From: Acidimicrobiia bacterium | GTDB taxonomy: Bacteria > Actinomycetota > Acidimicrobiia > IMCC26256 > JAENVU01 | DNA length: 55,384 nt | Reading direction: 5' to 3' | Assembly (NCBI GenBank): GCA_025361725.1 | Contig: JANYJV010000060.1 | Span: 1 to 55,384 of the forward strand | Shown: positions 16,724-25,011 of the stretch, one piece after another | Numbering within the stretch: position 1 is the first letter of the stretch | How the letters are laid out: each line of letters opens with the position of its first letter | The notes under the pieces: generated by a model | What the model was told of the DNA's origin: nothing | The model's database searches: none | Seen by the model: only the letters and a program-made list of their open reading frames with translations | Translations under genes and position numbers: made by a program

Positions 16724-17176
16724 ATGACTGACAGTGCACCTCAACCCACGACGACCAAGTCCCCGGCGCGCACGCTCATCATCGTCGTGCTGGCGGTCGT
16801 CGTCCTCGCCGGTGGCGGTTTCGTCGCGTACAAACTCACGTACAAACGAGACACCGGCCAACCAGCCAACGTCGTCGCCCAGCAGGTCGAGAAAGCGTTG
16901 CTCGCCGGCGACAACGCGACGATCAACAAGCTTTCCACCGCACGAGGCCGCGCCCAACTTGAGAAGATCAAACCCGCCGATGTCACCGGCTTCAAGTTCG
17001 GTGGTTGCGGCTTGGTTCCGGTGGCGAAGGTCCGTACCCGGCTCTGCCTGTTCTCCCGTCCCGGTGGCGAGCTCCGGATATTCCTGACGGTGCCCGGCGA
17101 CAAGCTGATGGTGAATCAAGCCGAGATCGGTCCCGCCGGCCTGCCACCGACTCCGCAGACTCCGCCATCCAGCTGA
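16724..17176 (+). CDS. Membrane-anchored hypothetical protein
   Basis: A 150-residue protein: a short cytoplasmic N-terminus, one membrane helix (TLIIVVLAVVVLAGGGFVAY, about residues 18-37), then an extracytoplasmic domain of about 90 residues with paired cysteines (FGGCGL and TRLCLF) that could form a disulfide. The tail is Pro/Thr-rich. The pattern resembles small actinobacterial lipoprotein-like or DUF4878-type domains, but I cannot assign a family. A strong bidirectional terminator follows. Confidence 0.7.
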   Translation: MTDSAPQPTTTKSPARTLIIVVLAVVVLAGGGFVAYKLTYKRDTGQPANVVAQQVEKALLAGDNATINKLSTARGRAQLEKIKPADVTGFKFGGCGLVPVAKVRTRLCLFSRPGGELRIFLTVPGDKLMVNQAEIGPAGLPPTPQTPPSS

Positions 17177-17190
17177 GGCAACGGTGACGT

Positions 17191-17226
17191 GAAGAAGGCC
17201 CGGCCCACACGGACCGGGCCTTCTTC
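17191..17226. terminator. Bidirectional hairpin terminator
   Basis: GAAGAAGGCCCGG (17191-17203) pairs perfectly with CCGGGCCTTCTTC (17214-17226) around a 10-nt loop. It lies between the convergent genes ending at 17176 and 17259, with A- and T-rich stem bases supplying a short U-tract in either direction. Confidence 0.85.
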
Positions 17227-17258
17227 GTGATTGCTGCCGCGTCGCTGCGGCCGTTTCC

Positions 17259-18215
17259 CTACTTGCGGGCCTTCAACGCTTCGATGAGCTTCGGGACGAC
17301 CTTGTGCACGTCACCGACGATGCCGAGGTCGGCCACCGAGAAGATCGGCGCTTCGCCGTCCTTGTTGATGGCGATGATGTTGTCCGAACCTTTCATGCCC
17401 ACCATGTGCTGGGTGGCACCGCTGATACCGAGCGCGACGTACACCTTCGGCTTCACGGTCTTGCCGGTCTGGCCGACCTGCTTCGAGTACGGCACCCAAC
17501 CCGCGTCGACGATGGCGCGAGACGCTCCCGAGGCACCGCCGATGAGCTTGGCCAGTTCTTCGACGAGCGGTTCGTAGTTCTCCGCCGCACCGATTCCACG
17601 ACCACCGGAGACGACGATCGTCGCCTCTTCGAGCTTCGGTCCTTCACGCTCTTCGACGTGGGTTTCGAGCACCTTCGCCTCCGCCGCGCGGCCGGCGTCG
17701 GGCGTGTCCACGTTCACCACTTCGGCCGCCGCTTCGCCGCCCGCTTCGGCGACGAATGACTTCGGACGGATGGCCGCGAGCGCCGGCTTGGCGCCCTCGA
17801 ACTTCGTGTCCACCAACGTGTTGCCGCCGAAGATCGCACTGCGCACGGTGATCGAGTCACCCTCAACGCTCAGGCCGACACCGTTCGTGAGCACCGTGCG
17901 ATCGAGCTTCACCGACAGACGCGCCAGCGCGTCTCGGCCGTCGTAGCTCTGTGCGAACAGGATGAGGTCGGGCGCTTCAGCCTCGACCAGACCGGCCATC
18001 GCGGCCGCGCCCATGACTCCGGCGAGGCTCCCGCCGGCGTCGACGGCGAACACCTTCGCCACACCGTGCGCGCCAAGTGCAGGAGCAACTGCGGCGGCGT
18101 TGTCGCCGACGTAGATCGCCTCGACCGTGCCCAGCTCGCGCGCCTTCGTGACGAGCTCGAGCGTGGCGGTGGTGGGCGCGTCACCCTCTGATTCTGCGTA
18201 GACCCAAATCTTCAT
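17259..18215 (-). CDS. etfA: Electron transfer flavoprotein subunit alpha
   Basis: A 318-residue ETF alpha (FixB) subunit, which holds FAD and passes electrons from acyl-CoA dehydrogenases to the quinone pool. The N-terminal domain opens with [10 protein letters not shown]. The C-terminal FAD domain has the diagnostic [13 protein letters not shown], then [54 protein letters not shown] and [15 protein letters not shown]. Length is normal. It follows etfB by 17 bp and is plainly in one operon with it. The hairpin at 17191-17226 ends the transcript. Confidence 0.97.
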   Translation of the reverse strand: MKIWVYAESEGDAPTTATLELVTKARELGTVEAIYVGDNAAAVAPALGAHGVAKVFAVDAGGSLAGVMGAAAMAGLVEAEAPDLILFAQSYDGRDALARLSVKLDRTVLTNGVGLSVEGDSITVRSAIFGGNTLVDTKFEGAKPALAAIRPKSFVAEAGGEAAAEVVNVDTPDAGRAAEAKVLETHVEEREGPKLEEATIVVSGGRGIGAAENYEPLVEELAKLIGGASGASRAIVDAGWVPYSKQVGQTGKTVKPKVYVALGISGATQHMVGMKGSDNIIAINKDGEAPIFSVADLGIVGDVHKVVPKLIEALKARK

Positions 18216-18232
18216 GTGTCTGTTCCCCTCCC

Positions 18233-19003
18233 TCAGATGACTTTGAGACCGTCGAGGAACTCGACAACCTTCTCGAATGCCGTACCGTCGTCTTCGATCT
18301 TCTCGCCCGCCTCGCGAGGTGGCGCCGCCGCGACGTTCACAATCGTCTGGTTCGGTGCGATCGCCTCGGCGGACAGGCCGAGGTCAGCGGTGGTGACCTG
18401 GTCGACCGGCTTGGACTTGGCCGCCATGATCCCCTTGAACGACGGGTACCGCGGCTCCACCACACCGGCGGTCACGCTGACCACTGCGGGCAGCGACGCC
18501 TCGACGACGTCGTAGCCCGCTTCGGTCTGGCGCTGGATCTTCGCAGTTCCACCTTCGAGGTGAACTTCCTTCGCGAAAGTCAGCGACGGCCACCCCAGCA
18601 GTTCGGCCATTTGGGCCGGGATCGTTCCGGTGTACCCGTCGGTGGACTCGGTCGCGGTGAGGACGAGGTCCGTGCCCTCGGCCCGCTCGACGCACTTGGC
18701 GAGCACCTTGGCCGTCGTCAGCGAGTCCGCCCCGGCGAGTGCGTCATCCGAGACGAGAATCGCCTTGGCCGCACCCATCGCCAGCGCAGTACGCAGGCCC
18801 GAGACTTCGCCGTTCGGCGCCATCGAGATCAGCGTGACCTCGCCCCCGCCGGCCTTGTCGACGAGCTGGAGCGCCATTTCGACGCCGTAGCTGTCGGACT
18901 CGTCGAGGATCAGCTTGCCTTCACGCTTCAGCGTGTGGTCGCTGTTCAGCTCGCCCGGCACGGCCGGGTCGGGGATCTGCTTCACGCAGACGACGACGTT
19001 CAT
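18233..19003 (-). CDS. etfB: Electron transfer flavoprotein subunit beta
   Basis: A 256-residue ETF beta (FixA) subunit, the AMP-binding partner of EtfA. It starts MNVVVCVKQIPDP, the standard ETF-beta N-terminus, and continues with DSYGVEMALQLVDKAGGGEV and LTATESTDGYTGTIPAQMAE in the recognition region. The ATG at 19003 is chosen; the open frame runs 37 codons further upstream without family similarity. It is first in the etfBA operon and divergent from the geranylgeranyl-reductase-type gene (128 bp between starts). Confidence 0.96.
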   Translation of the reverse strand: MNVVVCVKQIPDPAVPGELNSDHTLKREGKLILDESDSYGVEMALQLVDKAGGGEVTLISMAPNGEVSGLRTALAMGAAKAILVSDDALAGADSLTTAKVLAKCVERAEGTDLVLTATESTDGYTGTIPAQMAELLGWPSLTFAKEVHLEGGTAKIQRQTEAGYDVVEASLPAVVSVTAGVVEPRYPSFKGIMAAKSKPVDQVTTADLGLSAEAIAPNQTIVNVAAAPPREAGEKIEDDGTAFEKVVEFLDGLKVI

Positions 19004-19131
19004 ACAGGTCGCTCCCAGTGATTGCTCCGGGCACGCCGGGAGATCGGCGGCTCCATGGATTGCGGCCGAGATTCTGTCGCCCGCCGCCCCGCCAAGTCGA
19101 AGCGGGCGGTCCACCAGGCTATTTTCCGCCG

Positions 19132-20361
19132 ATGACCACCGCCGACGCCGACCTCTTGGTCATCGGGGCCGGGCCCGCCGGGTGTGCAGCTGCGATCACC
19201 GCCACTCGGGCCGGCCGAAGCGTCGTGATGATCGACAAGGCCACCTTCCCTCGAGACAAGACCTGTGGGGACGGGCTCACCGCTCGTGCGTTGCGGACCC
19301 TCGAATCCCTCGGCGTCCCGCTCTCGTCTCTCGATGCATCGGTCCCGGTGGCGAAGGCGATCGTCGTGAGCCCGTCGGGTCGGCAGGTCGTGCTTCCCCT
19401 TCCGTCCGACGGTGAACACGCACGAGTCATGCGCCGGATCGACCTCGACGCGGCGCTGGTGCACGCAACGCGCGCCGCTGGTGTCACCGTGCTCGAAGCC
19501 GCCACCCTCACCGAGTTGAAGAGCCTCGACACGGCGGTGGAGGCAACCCTGGATGACGGCCGATTGCTCACGGCACCGTTTGCCATCGCCGCCGACGGCA
19601 ACTACTCCACTGCCCGCCGCCTGCTCAGCCCCGAAGCAGCACCGGTGCTCGGCGAATGGTCCGCGTTCCGTCAGTACTTCGCGCACGTCGACGATCCCAC
19701 GCTCTGGGTCCTGTTCGAACGAGATCTGCTCCCGGGATACGCCTGGGTGTTTCCCCTCCCAAGCGGGCGCGCCAACGTGGGTCTGGCCGTACGACGCCGA
19801 CCCGACGTCACCGGCAAGGTGCTCGCGGCAATGTGGCGGGACCTGCTCAAGCGTACGTCACTTCGCTCCGTGCTGGGACCGCGCGCCGAGGCCGAAGGCG
19901 CGCACCGGGCCTGGCCGATCCCGAGCCATCTCGACCCCGCTCGCCTGGCGCATGGTCGCGTGCTCTTTGTGGGCGACGCCGCCGGCGTGGTGGATCCGAT
20001 GACCGGCGAAGGCATCGCCCAAGCGCTCGAGACCGGGGCGCTCGCCGCGCGCGCCATCACCCATGTTCCTCATCCGCCCGTCGGGCACCGGTCGCTCTTC
20101 GATCCGGCGTCGATCGCCACTCGATATCGCACCGACGTGCACCGCGCGCTGGGACGAGACCTCCGCTTCGCGGAAGCGTTGCAACGGGTCCTGGCCCACC
20201 CACTCGGCGCTCGGGCTGCACTCCGGGTCGTCGACACGAACGACTGGACCCGGCGCAACTTCGCGCGCTGGATGTTCGAGGACTACGGCCGCGCGATCCT
20301 GCTGACACCGAGCCGCTGGAAGCGCGGCGCGCTCACCCCTCCCGGCGCCTACCTCCCCTGA
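19132..20361 (+). CDS. Geranylgeranyl reductase-family FAD-dependent oxidoreductase
   Basis: A 409-residue flavoprotein starting at ATG 19132. It has DLLVIGAGPAGCAAAITATR (FAD Rossmann), the family-typical FPRDKTCGDGLTARALRTL, an internal FALP-like FPLPSGRANVGLAV and VLFVGDAAGVVDPMTGEGIA, the GD motif that contacts the FAD pyrophosphate. Members reduce prenyl double bonds, for example of menaquinone side chains or prenyl lipids. Divergence from etfBA suggests a link to quinone or electron-transfer metabolism, but the substrate is not determined. A clear hairpin follows the stop. Confidence 0.88.
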   Translation: MTTADADLLVIGAGPAGCAAAITATRAGRSVVMIDKATFPRDKTCGDGLTARALRTLESLGVPLSSLDASVPVAKAIVVSPSGRQVVLPLPSDGEHARVMRRIDLDAALVHATRAAGVTVLEAATLTELKSLDTAVEATLDDGRLLTAPFAIAADGNYSTARRLLSPEAAPVLGEWSAFRQYFAHVDDPTLWVLFERDLLPGYAWVFPLPSGRANVGLAVRRRPDVTGKVLAAMWRDLLKRTSLRSVLGPRAEAEGAHRAWPIPSHLDPARLAHGRVLFVGDAAGVVDPMTGEGIAQALETGALAARAITHVPHPPVGHRSLFDPASIATRYRTDVHRALGRDLRFAEALQRVLAHPLGARAALRVVDTNDWTRRNFARWMFEDYGRAILLTPSRWKRGALTPPGAYLP

Positions 20362-20370
20362 CAATCCACG

Positions 20371-20419
20371 GTTTTGGCGTCCTCACGCGCGCTCCTGCAG
20401 CACTTCAGGACGCCAAAAC
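20371..20419. terminator. Bidirectional hairpin terminator
   Basis: GTTTTGGCGTCCT (20371-20383) and AGGACGCCAAAAC (20407-20419) are perfect 13-bp arms around a 23-nt loop, located between two convergent genes ending at 20361 and 20423. The A/T runs at the stem base supply a U-tract in both directions. Confidence 0.8.
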
Positions 20420-20422
20420 GGC

Positions 20423-21475
20423 TCAGACCGGGGTGATCGCGGCGGACGCGCCGGGTTCGACCATAACTTTGGCGTGGTCCTCGGGATTGCCGAGCGCGGT
20501 GAACGCGTCCGGGACACCATCGATACCGACCACACCGGTGATGAGCGGCGATGCGTCGATTTCGCCCTCAGCCAAGGCGCGCAGCGTGTCCGCGAACTCC
20601 GCCGGGTCGTAATAGATCACGAACTGGAACTGCAGTTCCTTCGCCACCGCTACGAGTGGCAAGAACGTGTCCGGCTCCATGCACACACCCACCACCGTGA
20701 TGCGCGTCTGCGGTGGCACCGAGCGGCAGATGTCGTCGAGAATTCCCGGGATGCCGATGGCCTCGAAAACGACGGGCGTCGCGCCGCCGGACGCGCGATT
20801 CCAACCGTCCATCGCGGTCTCGACGGCCGGGTCCACCACCGCCGTCGCGCCCATCGACCTGGCCAACGCGCGGCGGCGGGGCGAGAAGTCACTGGCCACG
20901 ATCTGCTCGATGCCCTTCGACCGCAACACCGCGATCAACGCCAGCCCGATCGGGCCCGCGCCCAATACGAGCGCACCTTCGCCGCGAGCGATCCCCGACT
21001 TGTTGACCGCGTGCACCGCGACCGCAACAGGCTCGGTGAGCGCCGCGGTGCGCGCATCCAATCCGTTCGGGACCGGCAGGCACATTCCCGCAGTCAGTTG
21101 CATCCGCTCCGCGAACGCGCCGACGTAGTTGTTCGAGAACCCGATGAGTTCGAGGCCGTGCGGTGCAAAGGCCATCGGCATGCTGACGACGAGGTCACCG
21201 ACCTTGATCAGCACACCCTCGGTTCCGGCTCCGAGTTCGAGCACTTCGCCGCTGTACTCGTGACCCATCACGTAGTCGGCGTCCGGGTCGAAGGGATTGT
21301 CGAGGCCGCCCATGCCCGAGAGCGCCAGCATGGCGTCGGCGTGATGCAGCGTGTGCAGGTCCGACCCGCAGATGCCACACGCCTTCACCGCGACGAGCAC
21401 CTCACCCGCCGCGAGTACCGGCTCCCGAACCTCGTCCACCACCATCTGGCCCTGTCGGGCGATCGCTGCGCGCAT
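20423..21475 (-). CDS. Zinc-type alcohol dehydrogenase (MDR superfamily)
   Basis: A 350-residue medium-chain dehydrogenase from ATG 21475. Catalytic zinc ligands are present in ACGICGSDLH (Cys) and VMGHEYSGEV (His-Glu). The NAD(P) fold has ALVLGAGPIGLALIAVL. The lobe that normally carries four structural-zinc cysteines is replaced by SMPMAFAPHGLELIGFSN without cysteines, so the structural zinc appears absent. This resembles a subgroup of actinobacterial threonine/butanediol-dehydrogenase-like proteins. The substrate is unknown. It is divergent from the broken methyltransferase at 21581. Confidence 0.88.
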   Translation of the reverse strand: MRAAIARQGQMVVDEVREPVLAAGEVLVAVKACGICGSDLHTLHHADAMLALSGMGGLDNPFDPDADYVMGHEYSGEVLELGAGTEGVLIKVGDLVVSMPMAFAPHGLELIGFSNNYVGAFAERMQLTAGMCLPVPNGLDARTAALTEPVAVAVHAVNKSGIARGEGALVLGAGPIGLALIAVLRSKGIEQIVASDFSPRRRALARSMGATAVVDPAVETAMDGWNRASGGATPVVFEAIGIPGILDDICRSVPPQTRITVVGVCMEPDTFLPLVAVAKELQFQFVIYYDPAEFADTLRALAEGEIDASPLITGVVGIDGVPDAFTALGNPEDHAKVMVEPGASAAITPV

Positions 21476-21580
21476 GGCCGCAGCATGCGGGGCATTCGGC
21501 GCCCCGGTCAAGTGACGGGCGTGGGCGCACGGATCAGAAAAAGCGCCCAGCCACCTTGGTCGACCTGCCAGAGTGCACCG

Positions 21581-22316
21581 ATGCCCGAGAACATCTTCGA
21601 CGAGCGCGTCGCGCCGTTTTACGACGCGACGTCCGCCGACCACTTCGATCCGGCCGTGCTCGACCCGACCGTGCGCTTCCTCGTGGCCGAGGCGCGCGGT
21701 GGCGCCGTGCTCGAACTTTGCGATCGGGACCGGTCGGGTCGCGTTGCCGCTCGCCGCACGTGGCATTCCCGTTCACGGCATCGACATCTCCACCGCGATG
21801 GTCGAGCAACTCCGCGCCAAGCCCGGCGGGAACCAGATCGACGTCACTATCGCCGACATGGCAACGGTCGCGCTCGACCGCACGTTCCGGCTCGCCTACC
21901 TCGTGTACAACACGATCTCGAATCTCATCACCCAGGACGAGCAAGTCGAGTGCTTTCGCAACGTTGCCCGCCACCTCGAACCCGGCGGTCGATTCGTGAT
22001 CGAGGTCGGAGTGCCGCAACTCCGACGCCTCCCACCGGGCGAGACCCTGCGAGTGTTCGACCTGTCACCGACGCACGTCGGTGTCGATGAGTACGACACC
22101 GTGAACCAGATCGACGTGTCGCATCACTGGTTCGTCATCGACGGGTGGCTGCAGACGTTCGCATCGCGCCATCGCTACACGTGGCCACCCGAACTGGACC
22201 TCATGGCGCGTCTCGCCGGCATGGAGCTCGTCGGTCGGTACGCGAACTGGGACCGCAGTCCTTTCACCGCCGACAGCGAGCAACACGTCTCGGTCTGGGA
22301 GAAACCCGCCTCCTGA
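21581..22316 (+). pseudogene. SAM-dependent methyltransferase interrupted by a +1 frameshift
   Basis: The N-terminal frame from ATG 21581 reads PENIFDERVAPFYD...AVLEL and then loses similarity, while the next frame picks up IGTGRVALPLAARGIPVHGIDIS and continues to a normal end at 22316. Removing one T from the TTT at 21717-21719 restores LELAIGTGRVALPLA, an intact motif I, and gives a protein of about 244 residues. Downstream motifs (IADMATV, YLVYNTISNLI, HLEPGGRFVIEV, VSVWEKP) are intact. Either the gene is recently inactivated or the base is a sequencing/assembly error; the otherwise clean coding sequence makes both plausible. The family is that of CheY-distant, Methyltransf_25-type small-molecule methyltransferases. 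Confidence 0.85.
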
Positions 22317-22322
22317 ACGCTC

Positions 22323-22403
22323 TTGTTCACTTCGTTCACGGGCCGCTCGGGCCCCGGCCGAGCGGAACCCGAGGCGAGCGGTATTGCGTGTCCGCTCGCC
22401 CTC
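22323..22403 (+). repeat. Dispersed intergenic repeat, family A, copy 1
   Basis: This element begins TTGTTCACTTCGTTCACGGG and ends TGTCCGCTCGCCCTC; two further copies lie at 39222-39324 and 39326-39420. Inside, GGCGAGCGG pairs with CCGCTCGCC to form a hairpin that the other copies keep. It lies between the convergent methyltransferase and TetR genes, so it may serve as a terminator-like or REP-type element. Confidence 0.7.
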
Positions 22404-22415
22404 TCGCTGAACGCG

Positions 22416-23015
22416 CTAGTGCGGCGGCCGGAGCGCGGCGTCGAGGACCGCGCGAGTCGCAACCGCGCGGCGCGATTCGGGGCTGACGCTGGCTTGCAGT
22501 GAACTCATCAACACTGAGATCACGATCGACTCGAGGCCTTCGGCGATCAGTCGGGGATCGACGTCCGCGCGCACCTCGCCGTCGGTCTGGGCCACCACGA
22601 TCTGCGCGGTCACATCATCCGTGAGCGTGAGCAGCGACGGCAGATCGAGCAAGCGACCGATGACTTCCGGTTCCTTTCCCAGCAACACGCGCTCCGCGAG
22701 TGGATGGTCGACCACGCGGCGAAGCAGGACCGAGACCATGGCGCCGACGCCCTCGCGCATCGCAAGACCCTCGACCTCGGTCCGGCTGTCGTCGATGAGT
22801 GCACTGGCATCGGCGTCGACGGCCGCTTGGAACAACGCTTCCTTCCCGGCGAAGTACGCGTAGACCGCCGCGGGGGTGAGGTCGGCGTCCCGAGCGATGT
22901 CCGAGACCGACGTGCGCCGGAAGCCGTCGGCGGCGAATCGGGCCACGGCAATCTCGAGCAGGCGCCGGCGGGTGCGGTCGCCTTTGGTGCCTGCTGCTGC
23001 CGTCGTGGACACCAC
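22416..23015 (-). CDS. TetR/AcrR family transcriptional regulator
   Basis: A 199-residue regulator. The N-terminal HTH spans about residues 12-60: TRRRLLEIAVARFAADGFRR, then TSVSDIARDADLTPAAVYAY and FAGKEALFQAAV, the textbook TetR pattern. The C-terminal ligand domain is helical with no recognisable ligand signature. It is divergent from the AurF-like oxygenase gene across an 81-bp AT-richer gap that holds a 28-bp imperfect palindrome, so it very likely represses that gene and itself; this is inference from layout. Confidence 0.92.
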   Translation of the reverse strand: MVSTTAAAGTKGDRTRRRLLEIAVARFAADGFRRTSVSDIARDADLTPAAVYAYFAGKEALFQAAVDADASALIDDSRTEVEGLAMREGVGAMVSVLLRRVVDHPLAERVLLGKEPEVIGRLLDLPSLLTLTDDVTAQIVVAQTDGEVRADVDPRLIAEGLESIVISVLMSSLQASVSPESRRAVATRAVLDAALRPPH

Positions 23016-23045
23016 AAACTCACGCTACCGGAGCCCGACAGAAAC

Positions 23046-23073
23046 ATGAAACCAATAGTTTTGTTTGATTCAT
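23046..23073. promoter_or_regulatory. Candidate TetR operator
   Basis: ATGAAACCAA (23046-23055) and TTTGATTCAT (23064-23073) match as inverted repeats at 8 of 10 positions around an 8-nt spacer, in the divergent gap between the TetR gene and the oxygenase gene. The 28-bp size is typical of TetR-family operators. Confidence 0.5.
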
Positions 23074-23090
23074 AGATTACTGGGTATCCT
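23061..23090 (+). promoter_or_regulatory. Candidate leaderless promoter of the oxygenase gene
   Basis: TTGTTT (23061-23066) and TATCCT (23085-23090) are 18 bp apart and resemble -35 and -10 boxes. The -10 box ends 6 bp before the ATG at 23097, so transcription would begin at or next to the start codon, giving a leaderless mRNA. No Shine-Dalgarno is visible. The -35 box overlaps the proposed operator. Confidence 0.45.
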
Positions 23091-23096
23091 CTTCCT

Positions 23097-24029
23097 ATGG
23101 CTGCCACGACCATCCCTCGTCCCACTGCCGACCAGCGCGTCGAACGGCTCAATGCCGCTTCGCTTCGTCGCCCGATCGAGCCCGACACCGCGCTGCCATG
23201 GGGCACGCTCGGCGACGGCGCCGTCATCCCCGCCGAACTGCTCTCGATCGAGGGACTCGACGTCGAGACCACCGCCGAGCAACGGGCACGACTCTCACGC
23301 GAGGAAGTTGCATCGATGCTGGCGATGGGCGTGCGCTTCGAAGCGGTGCTCACCACGGGCTTTGCTCGCATGATCGGCGAGGCACCCGATCTCACCGATC
23401 CGCGCGTCGTCTACATGCTGCACGAGGTGGGCGAAGAGTCGAAGCATTCGCGCGCGTTCATCCGGCTCATCACTGAACTCGGTCCGACGACCCGCAATCC
23501 GCTCGACCGTCGGTCGATCAATCGGATCATGAACGGCATCACCCGCCGCATCACCGCGCACGACACGCTGCTGCTCGTCATGACCCTTGCTGGTGAAGAG
23601 ATCCCTGATCTGCTCCAGAAGCTCGCCGCCGACCACCCCGACACGGACCCGATGCTGGCCGCGCTCAACCGCTACCACCGCCAGGAGGAAGCTCGCCATC
23701 TCTCGTTCGCGCGGTCGGTGCTCCCGGAGTCGTGGTCGCGTGCCGGAGCCGTCGAGCGCGCCGCAGTGAAGTTCGTGGCCCCCGCGCTGATCACGATGCT
23801 GTGGCAGAACTTCGCCCACCCCGGCGTCTACGCGGCGGCGGGCCTTCCCACCTGGAAGACGTGGAACGCGGTGCAGAAGCTGCCGCGTCGCGTCGCGCTT
23901 CGCCACCAAGCGACTCGACCGGTCCTCACTGCGTTGATTGATGCGGGTTCGATCCGCCGAGGCCGAGTCCCCCGCCCGTGGCGCGCCCTCTGCGCCGTCG
24001 ACCGCAACGGCGAACCACTCGCCGGCTGA
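23097..24029 (+). CDS. AurF-like diiron oxygenase
   Basis: A 310-residue helical protein resembling p-aminobenzoate N-oxygenase AurF. Diiron ligand motifs are visible: MLHEVGEESKHSRAFIRL (Glu and ExxH), LAGEEIPDLLQ (Glu) and YHRQEEARHLSFAR (second ExxH). The protein is cytoplasmic. AurF-type enzymes oxidise aryl amines, but most actinobacterial members have unknown substrates. The ATG at 23097 is probably read from a leaderless message. The divergent TetR gene and the operator between them suggest that the substrate or product is the inducer. Confidence 0.85.
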   Translation: MAATTIPRPTADQRVERLNAASLRRPIEPDTALPWGTLGDGAVIPAELLSIEGLDVETTAEQRARLSREEVASMLAMGVRFEAVLTTGFARMIGEAPDLTDPRVVYMLHEVGEESKHSRAFIRLITELGPTTRNPLDRRSINRIMNGITRRITAHDTLLLVMTLAGEEIPDLLQKLAADHPDTDPMLAALNRYHRQEEARHLSFARSVLPESWSRAGAVERAAVKFVAPALITMLWQNFAHPGVYAAAGLPTWKTWNAVQKLPRRVALRHQATRPVLTALIDAGSIRRGRVPRPWRALCAVDRNGEPLAG

Positions 24030-24038
24030 GGTCGGCCG

Positions 24039-24340
24039 CTACCACCGATCGGCAGGCTCTCGGACCGCGCGGTTGGCAACGGCCCGAGCGAAGGCCGGGT
24101 CGACGCCGAGCAACGTGACCCACCGACCTGACGCATCGAGTTCTCCGTCGCCGCTGACGAGGCAGGCGAGATCGCTGAGCTTCCCAGTCACCATGCCGGC
24201 ATCGCGTCCTTGAGCACGCGATCGTTGACCAGCAACACGGCGATCGCCGCCGCGCACAGCGGGCTCGCCAGCAGGCCGGTCCGTGCGCTCATCGCCCGGA
24301 GCATACGGAGCGTCGAACCCAACCGACAGGCCCACTTCAT
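24039..24340 (-). pseudogene. Frameshifted and truncated membrane-protein relic
   Basis: On the minus strand one frame reads LLASPLCAAAIAVLLVNDRV then LKDAMPAW and stops at 24188; the overlapping frame begins VTGKLSDLACLVSGDGELD. Adding one G at about 24191 joins them as VLKDAMPAWVTGKLSDLA. The VNDxVLK...VTGKLSD pattern is one I recognise from a family of hydrophobic bacterial proteins, which normally continue with membrane segments. Here the rest (to 24039) is not hydrophobic, so the gene is also truncated or rearranged. It lies in a 406-bp stretch (24030-24435) with no intact gene. Confidence 0.55.
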
Positions 24341-24435
24341 CACGACTTTCGCGCGATTTGGAGGTGAGGAGCGCCCCAAAGCGCGCGAAGGTCAGGAGGG
24401 ACGCGGCTCGGCGCCGAGAGATACGGTCACGACTG

Positions 24436-25002
24436 ATGGAGCGACCCGAGGGGAACGACGAGTGGCTCGTCGGGTTGGTCGGTGGACCGGAGGCTCGCAA
24501 GGTCGAGATCCACGACCACCGACCCGAGTGGGCAGAACGCTTCGAGCGCGAGCGGGCCAAGATCGCCGCAGCCTTGCCGCACGCGCGAGCGATCGAACAC
24601 GTCGGCTCCACCAGCGTCCCCGGCCTGGGAGCGAAGCCGATTGTGGACATCCAGGTAGAGGTCGACAGCCTCGATGAGGCCCGGGACATCCCACCACTCG
24701 AAGCTGCCGGTTACATCCTGCGCGTGCGCGAACCGAACCATCTGATGGTGCGCACAGCGGAACGTGACGTCCGCATCCACCTCTGGGCCGACGAGTCCGA
24801 TCTCGACCGTCATCTGCTCTTCCGAGACTGGCTCCGCACCAACTCCGCTGACCGCGCGCACTACGAAGCAGTGAAGCGCGAACTCGCAGCGCACACGTGG
24901 CGCGACATGAATGACTACGCGTACGCGAAGTCTGAAGTCGTCAACGACATCACCGCACGCGCCGAAGCGTGGGCCGCAGCAACCGGGTGGCACCGCGACT
25001 GA
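24436..25002 (+). CDS. GrpB family protein (nucleotidyltransferase fold)
   Basis: A 188-residue protein of the GrpB/UPF0157 family: VEIHDHRPEWAERFERERAK, then AIEHVGSTSVPGLGAKPIVD with the GSTS and IVDIQV nucleotidyltransferase-like active site, YILRVREPNHLMV and FRDWLRTNSADRAHYEAVKR. The ATG at 24436 is chosen because homology begins soon after; longer forms run into the relic region. Some relatives are fused to dephospho-CoA kinase; the stand-alone role is unknown. It is convergent with the VapBC genes, with 9 bp between the stops. Confidence 0.88.
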   Translation: MERPEGNDEWLVGLVGGPEARKVEIHDHRPEWAERFERERAKIAAALPHARAIEHVGSTSVPGLGAKPIVDIQVEVDSLDEARDIPPLEAAGYILRVREPNHLMVRTAERDVRIHLWADESDLDRHLLFRDWLRTNSADRAHYEAVKRELAAHTWRDMNDYAYAKSEVVNDITARAEAWAAATGWHRD

Positions 25003-25011
25003 CGGCTGAGA

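Noticed and set aside
20474-22090. 538-codon plus-strand open frame
   Set aside because: Most of it is antisense to the zinc-type dehydrogenase; only its last part, from 21581, is the true N-terminus of the frameshifted methyltransferase.
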